Shown: in pieces, positions 59,818-64,000 of the stretch | Layout of the letters: the number at the start of each line of letters is the position of its first letter | Numbering within the stretch: position 1 is the stretch's first letter | Assembly: GCA_902602695.1 (NCBI GenBank) | Contig: CACKRO010000005.1 | Coordinates: forward strand, 37,229-101,228 | Reading direction: 5' to 3' | DNA from: an uncultured Alphaproteobacteria bacterium | Lineage (GTDB): Bacteria; Pseudomonadota; Alphaproteobacteria; HIMB59; GCA-002718135 | DNA length: 64,000 nt | Notes under the pieces: model-generated | Databases searched by the model: none | What the model was told of the DNA's origin: nothing | What the model saw: only the letters and a program-made list of their open reading frames with translations | Made by a program: the position numbers and the translations under genes

Positions 59818-60798
59818 ATGAAAAAAATTTTTGCCGTCATTGCTCTATTTTTTGCTTTTGTATCTACTTCAGCAGTAGCAAAAAATGATTACAGCTGTGA
59901 TAAGAAATTTATCTTTTTCCCAGGTGGGCCAGAAGGTGGACCATTTGGAACTATCGTTTACAATGGTGCAGTAGCTGCAGCAGAACATACTGGTTGTGAC
60001 GTAGATTATTACTGGTCACAATGGAATTCAGAAATTATGATTAAGCAATTTAAAGAAGCTGTTGCATTACAGCCAGACGGAATTGCAATTTATGGTTTTC
60101 CAGGTGATGCAGCAATGAGACCTATTATTCAAGAAGCAAGAGAAATGGGAATTGTTATCACAACTATGAACACGCCACTTCCTGATCTTGAATCTGAATT
60201 TAAAACTGAAGGTTTTGGTTACGCAGGTGCAGATCTTTTTGATGCTGGATTTAATCTAGGTAAAAAAGCTGTTGATGTCTGTGGATTACAAGCTGGAGAT
60301 AAAGCGTTTATTTGGGGTCTTGCAAGTATGCCAAATAGAGGAGAAAGAACTAAAGGTGCAATAGCTGGTGTTGAAGCAGCTGGTGTAGAAGTTGTATATC
60401 AAGAAATACCTGATAATGTAAACTCAGATGCATCTCAAGGAACTCCTATGTACGTTGCGACTTACAGTGCAAATCCTGATATCAAAATGGCAATTACTGA
60501 TCATGGTGGATTGACTGCAAGTTTACCTACTTACATGAAAGCTGCAGGTCACGGTACTGAAGAAGTCTGTGGTGCTGGATTTGACTTATCAGCTCCGATT
60601 GTTGATGGAATAAATTCTGGTTACATAGATGTAGTAATTGATCAGCAACCATTTATTCAAGGGTATATGCCAATAATTCAATTATTCCTAAGTACAAAAT
60701 ATGGAATGGCTGGATTAGCAATGGATACTGGTGCTGCATTTGTTACAGCTGATAATGTGGAAGCTGTTGCTCCATTAGCAGCGGTACAAATAAGATAA
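59818..60798 (+). CDS. Ribose-type (RbsB/MocB-like) periplasmic sugar-binding protein
   Basis: Signal peptide; ALQPDGIAIYGFPGDAAMRPIIQEAREMGIVITTMNTP. Confidence 0.85.
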   Translation: MKKIFAVIALFFAFVSTSAVAKNDYSCDKKFIFFPGGPEGGPFGTIVYNGAVAAAEHTGCDVDYYWSQWNSEIMIKQFKEAVALQPDGIAIYGFPGDAAMRPIIQEAREMGIVITTMNTPLPDLESEFKTEGFGYAGADLFDAGFNLGKKAVDVCGLQAGDKAFIWGLASMPNRGERTKGAIAGVEAAGVEVVYQEIPDNVNSDASQGTPMYVATYSANPDIKMAITDHGGLTASLPTYMKAAGHGTEEVCGAGFDLSAPIVDGINSGYIDVVIDQQPFIQGYMPIIQLFLSTKYGMAGLAMDTGAAFVTADNVEAVAPLAAVQIR

Positions 60799-60811
60799 AT
60801 TAAAATGTTAT

Positions 60812-60838
60812 AACCTGCCTTATTTTATAAGGCAGGTT
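60812..60838 (+). terminator. Intercistronic terminator-like hairpin between binding protein and ATPase
   Basis: AACCTGCCTTA-TTTTA-TAAGGCAGGTT followed by ttattttt. Confidence 0.7.
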
Positions 60839-60845
60839 TATTTTT

Positions 60846-61613
60846 ATGGCAGAAGAACTCTTAAAATTAGAAAATATATACAAAAACTTTGGAAACGTAA
60901 AAGTTTTAAAAGACGTAAACATTAAAATAAATAAAGGTGAAGTAGTAGCTTTAATAGGTGATAACGGAGCTGGCAAATCAACACTTATAAAAGTCATAAC
61001 TGGAGTTCATAGTCCAAACTCAGGAAAAGTATTTTTTAAAAATGAAGAAGTGCAAATTAAATCAGTTGCTCAATCAAGAAAAATGGGAATTGAAGCAGTT
61101 TACCAAGAAAGAGCATTGTGTGATCAACAAGAATTATTTAGAAACATATTTGCTGGAAGAGAAATTACAAATTCATTTGGCTTTTTAGATATAAAAAAAC
61201 AGAGAAAAGAAGCAGAAAAAATTCTTCGTGACTATATTGGATTTACATCAAAGGCTATAACAGTTGACTCTCAAGTAATGGGATTATCTGGTGGAGAAAA
61301 GCAAGGTGTTGCTTTTGGTAGATCATTATATTTTAATTCTGATTTGATCGTATTAGATGAGCCAACTATGGGCTTATCAATTCAAGAAACAGAAAAAGTC
61401 CTGAATTTCGTAAAGGGTTTAAAAAATGAAAATAAATCAGCAATTTTTATCGATCATAATATAATTCATGTCTATGGTGCTGCAGATCGATTTATTATTT
61501 TGGATAGGGGTGAAGTTGTAGGAGAGTTTAATAAAGAAGAAATATCAAGAGAAGAACTTGTACAGAAAATGATACAGTTGCATGAATCTGGGAAAATTAA
61601 AGTGGAAGATTAA
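60846..61613 (+). CDS. Sugar ABC transporter ATP-binding protein (single-domain)
   Basis: Walker A GDNGAGKST, LSGGEKQG, Walker B LIVLDEPT. Confidence 0.9.
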   Translation: MAEELLKLENIYKNFGNVKVLKDVNIKINKGEVVALIGDNGAGKSTLIKVITGVHSPNSGKVFFKNEEVQIKSVAQSRKMGIEAVYQERALCDQQELFRNIFAGREITNSFGFLDIKKQRKEAEKILRDYIGFTSKAITVDSQVMGLSGGEKQGVAFGRSLYFNSDLIVLDEPTMGLSIQETEKVLNFVKGLKNENKSAIFIDHNIIHVYGAADRFIILDRGEVVGEFNKEEISREELVQKMIQLHESGKIKVED

Positions 61614-62591
61614 ATGAGTAATTTATTAAATAGTTATTTTGTAAAAACACATAAACTTGAGATTAGTATTACAATAATCGCAATCGTTCTGTTTCTAATA
61701 TACTTTTTAGGTGCACCACATGTTTTCACTCGCTTTCCAATTTATAGGGCATTTATGCAATCAATGCCTTTTTTTGGAATCATTGCTATATCAGCAACAT
61801 TTGTCGTTACGCTTGGTGAAATTGATTTATCATTTCCTTCTATAGTTGGAATTACTTCATTAATATTTGGAATGGTTATGACATCAACTGATGGTAACGT
61901 TTTCATTGCATTTATACTTGCAACTTCTCTTGGAATGTTTGCGGGTCTAGTTAATGGATTACTCGTTACTAAAATAGGTATTCCTTCAATAGTAGCTACA
62001 ATAGGGACATTATTTTTTTGGCGTGGATTGGTTAATGTAATTTCCCAAGGAAGTGGTATTGCAATCGTCGATGTAGCAGATGGAACCTGGCATCATATGA
62101 TATTTGTTGAAAAATTATTTGGAAAAATTCCAATGCAATTTATTTGGTTCATTGTTTTAACTGGATTAATGCAATGGGTTTATCGATACCATAAATTTGG
62201 AAATCACATCCACTTTGTAGGTGACAACAAAGCAAGTGCTCAAATGATGGGAATTAATGTTGATAATGTAAAAATTATTGCTTTTGTTCAACTTGGATTT
62301 TTCTCTGCTTTAGCAGGAATCTTTACAATGTATGAAATGTTATATTTCTGGCCTACACAAGGTGAAGGTTTAATGTTAACGACACTAGCAGCTGTCTTTG
62401 TTGGTGGTACTTCAGTCTTTGGTGGTAAAGGTACTATTTTTGGAACTTTTATTGGAGTATTAATTATTGGATCATTAGAATCAGGAATAGTTGCTTTAGG
62501 GTTATCTGGTTTTTATGTAAAATTTATTAACGGACTCATGATTACAGTAGCCGTAACAGTCTACGCTCTAATACAAAGAAGAAAAAATTAA
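61614..62591 (+). CDS. Ribose-type ABC transporter permease
   Basis: GEIDLSFPSIVGI, GLVNGLLVTKIGIPSIVATIGT, FVGGTSVFGGKGTIFGT. Confidence 0.9.
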   Translation: MSNLLNSYFVKTHKLEISITIIAIVLFLIYFLGAPHVFTRFPIYRAFMQSMPFFGIIAISATFVVTLGEIDLSFPSIVGITSLIFGMVMTSTDGNVFIAFILATSLGMFAGLVNGLLVTKIGIPSIVATIGTLFFWRGLVNVISQGSGIAIVDVADGTWHHMIFVEKLFGKIPMQFIWFIVLTGLMQWVYRYHKFGNHIHFVGDNKASAQMMGINVDNVKIIAFVQLGFFSALAGIFTMYEMLYFWPTQGEGLMLTTLAAVFVGGTSVFGGKGTIFGTFIGVLIIGSLESGIVALGLSGFYVKFINGLMITVAVTVYALIQRRKN

Positions 62592-63325
62592 TAAGTAGCT
62601 CTACCTCCACTCAAATCAAAAGTTGAGCCTGTTGTGTAAGAATTTTCTTCAGAAGACATCCATGCAACTAAAGAAGCTAATTCTTCAACTAACACAAATC
62701 TATTTCTAGGAATTTTTGATAACATATAATCAATATGTTCTTGGGTAATTTGATCAAAAATACGCGTTTTAGCAGGCGCAGGAGTAACACAATTTACTGA
62801 AATGTTATTTTCTGCTAATTCTTTTCCTAAAGATTTAGTAAGTGCGATAACTCCTGCTTTAGCTGCACTATAAGGCATTGCATTAGGATTACCTTCCTTA
62901 CCAGCTATCGAAGAAATATTAACTATACGTCCATAATTATGTTTTATGAAATGAGGAACTATAGTTTTGCAGCAATAAAATACTCCACTTAGATCTATAT
63001 CTATAACTTTTTGCCATTCCTCAAGCGGATAATCCCATGTCTTAAAGTTTGGTCCAGCTATTCCTGCATTATTTATTAAAATATCAATTTTGTTTTCATA
63101 CGTAAGACTTTTGGCAAATGCACTCTCTACACTTTTATAATTTGAAACATCAACTTCAATTTTTTGAGTATTTTTTAAATCAACTTTATTCAAATATTCT
63201 GTATCTTTATCCCATATTAATACTTTTGCACCTGACTCAATAAATCTTTTTGTAATTGCTAACCCAAAGCCTTGTGCTCCACCTGTTACAATTGCGACTC
63301 TATTTTCTAAATTAATTTTATTCAT
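62588..63325 (-). CDS. SDR-family oxidoreductase
   Basis: AIVTGGAQGFGLAI, LINNAG, YSAAKAG, GSTFDLSGGRA. Confidence 0.9.
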   Translation of the reverse strand: MNKINLENRVAIVTGGAQGFGLAITKRFIESGAKVLIWDKDTEYLNKVDLKNTQKIEVDVSNYKSVESAFAKSLTYENKIDILINNAGIAGPNFKTWDYPLEEWQKVIDIDLSGVFYCCKTIVPHFIKHNYGRIVNISSIAGKEGNPNAMPYSAAKAGVIALTKSLGKELAENNISVNCVTPAPAKTRIFDQITQEHIDYMLSKIPRNRFVLVEELASLVAWMSSEENSYTTGSTFDLSGGRATY

Positions 63326-63789
63326 TAGATTTGTTCTAAAATATATTCCGCTGAACTAACATTATATTCGCCATCGTTTTCAACAAATTTGTTTATAATC
63401 ACATTATTCTCAATTATCATGGCAAACCTTCGACATCTAAAACCCATATAATTTTTTCTCTTATCCGATATCAAGTCAAAATACTTTGTAATCTCTGCAT
63501 TTCCATCTGCAATTCCATTGATCATTTCTCCATCTGTATAACTCACTAACCAAGATTTCATAACATGTTCATCGTTTACAGATAGACAGTAAATGCCATC
63601 AATTTTTTTATCTATAAATGCATTATATAATTTTATGTAACCTGGAAGATGTTTCTCAGAACAAGTTGGTGTAAATGCACCTGGAACACCAAATAGAATA
63701 ATTTTTTTTTTTATAAATTCATTTTTTAATGAAGATACTGTTGATATACCTTTTTTAATTATAGGCACTTTAAAATCATCAATAACCAT
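63325..63789 (-). CDS. Peroxiredoxin (Prx5-like, redoxin family)
   Basis: IILFGVPGAFTPTCSEKHLPGYI; MGFRCRRFAMIIENN. Confidence 0.85.
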   Translation of the reverse strand: MVIDDFKVPIIKKGISTVSSLKNEFIKKKIILFGVPGAFTPTCSEKHLPGYIKLYNAFIDKKIDGIYCLSVNDEHVMKSWLVSYTDGEMINGIADGNAEITKYFDLISDKRKNYMGFRCRRFAMIIENNVIINKFVENDGEYNVSSAEYILEQI

Positions 63790-63794
63790 ATTTT

Positions 63795-64000
63795 TTATTT
63801 AACTTTATTATATGTTTCAAATATTTCTTTCTCAGTCAATATTTCATTCATTACTATACCTTCTGGAAACTTTGAAGAGTAAAATGCATTAAAAGGTATT
63901 CCAAATTTATTATATTTTTTTAAAAATTTATTTATTTTTTCATTTGGTTGTGTCCAATCAGCTTTTATTAATGTCACTTCTTGTGAATCAAAAAAATTTG
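63795..64000 (-). CDS. DsbD-like thiol:disulfide interchange protein, C-terminal end (truncated by window end)
   Basis: Frame open through 64000: NFFDSQEVTLIKADWTQPNEKINKFLKKYNKFGIPFNAFY matches DsbD C-terminal thioredoxin domain. Confidence 0.65.
   Translation of the reverse strand, partial: NFFDSQEVTLIKADWTQPNEKINKFLKKYNKFGIPFNAFYSSKFPEGIVMNEILTEKEIFETYNKVK

Noticed and set aside
1-64000. CRISPR arrays, IS elements, prophage, tRNA/rRNA
   Set aside because: No repeat-spacer pattern, transposase, phage structural gene or recognisable tRNA cloverleaf was seen by eye; a tRNAscan/Infernal run would be needed to exclude small RNAs.

Overview
AT-rich, densely packed bacterial chromosome segment. 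Gene content (CcrM tail, fused PurS-PurL, split atp operon with b and b', mutY-DUF721-dsbA-smc order) suggests a streamlined, probably marine, alphaproteobacterium; that placement is inference. Left part: 3' end of a CcrM-type methyltransferase, a rhodanese, then a surface/secretion block (propeller plus Ig-like autotransporter, stand-alone inverse-autotransporter barrel with a coupled secreted protein, atypical secreted metalloprotease), MATE and GNAT genes. Middle: purine genes (CBS-less guaB, purEK, purC-D-F-N-M, purSL, purQ), mutY, DUF721, dsbA-like, short smc, atpI-B-E-F'-F, ispH, thrB, rnhA, yceI. Right half is accessory carbon catabolism: a SorC-regulated polyol ABC cassette with two dehydrogenases and a xylulokinase, a rhamnose/sugar-acid block, and the strongest candidate for a little-described system: a minus-strand cluster of two MocD/desaturase-type di-iron proteins, a sterol-desaturase-family hydroxylase, a Rieske ferredoxin, a ferredoxin reductase and a PanB-like protein lacking the canonical PanB metal/substrate residues, divergent from a ribose-type ABC importer. 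This resembles rhizopine-type (MocDEF plus MocB) O-demethylation. Sequence-level signals include two terminator-like hairpins overlapping the start region of the gene after each ABC binding protein, palindromes upstream of both binding-protein genes, a 59-aa membrane ORF absent from the ORF track, and three convergent gene pairs sharing overlapping stop codons. No tRNA, rRNA, CRISPR, IS element or prophage was recognised. All family assignments are from reading motifs, with no database search.
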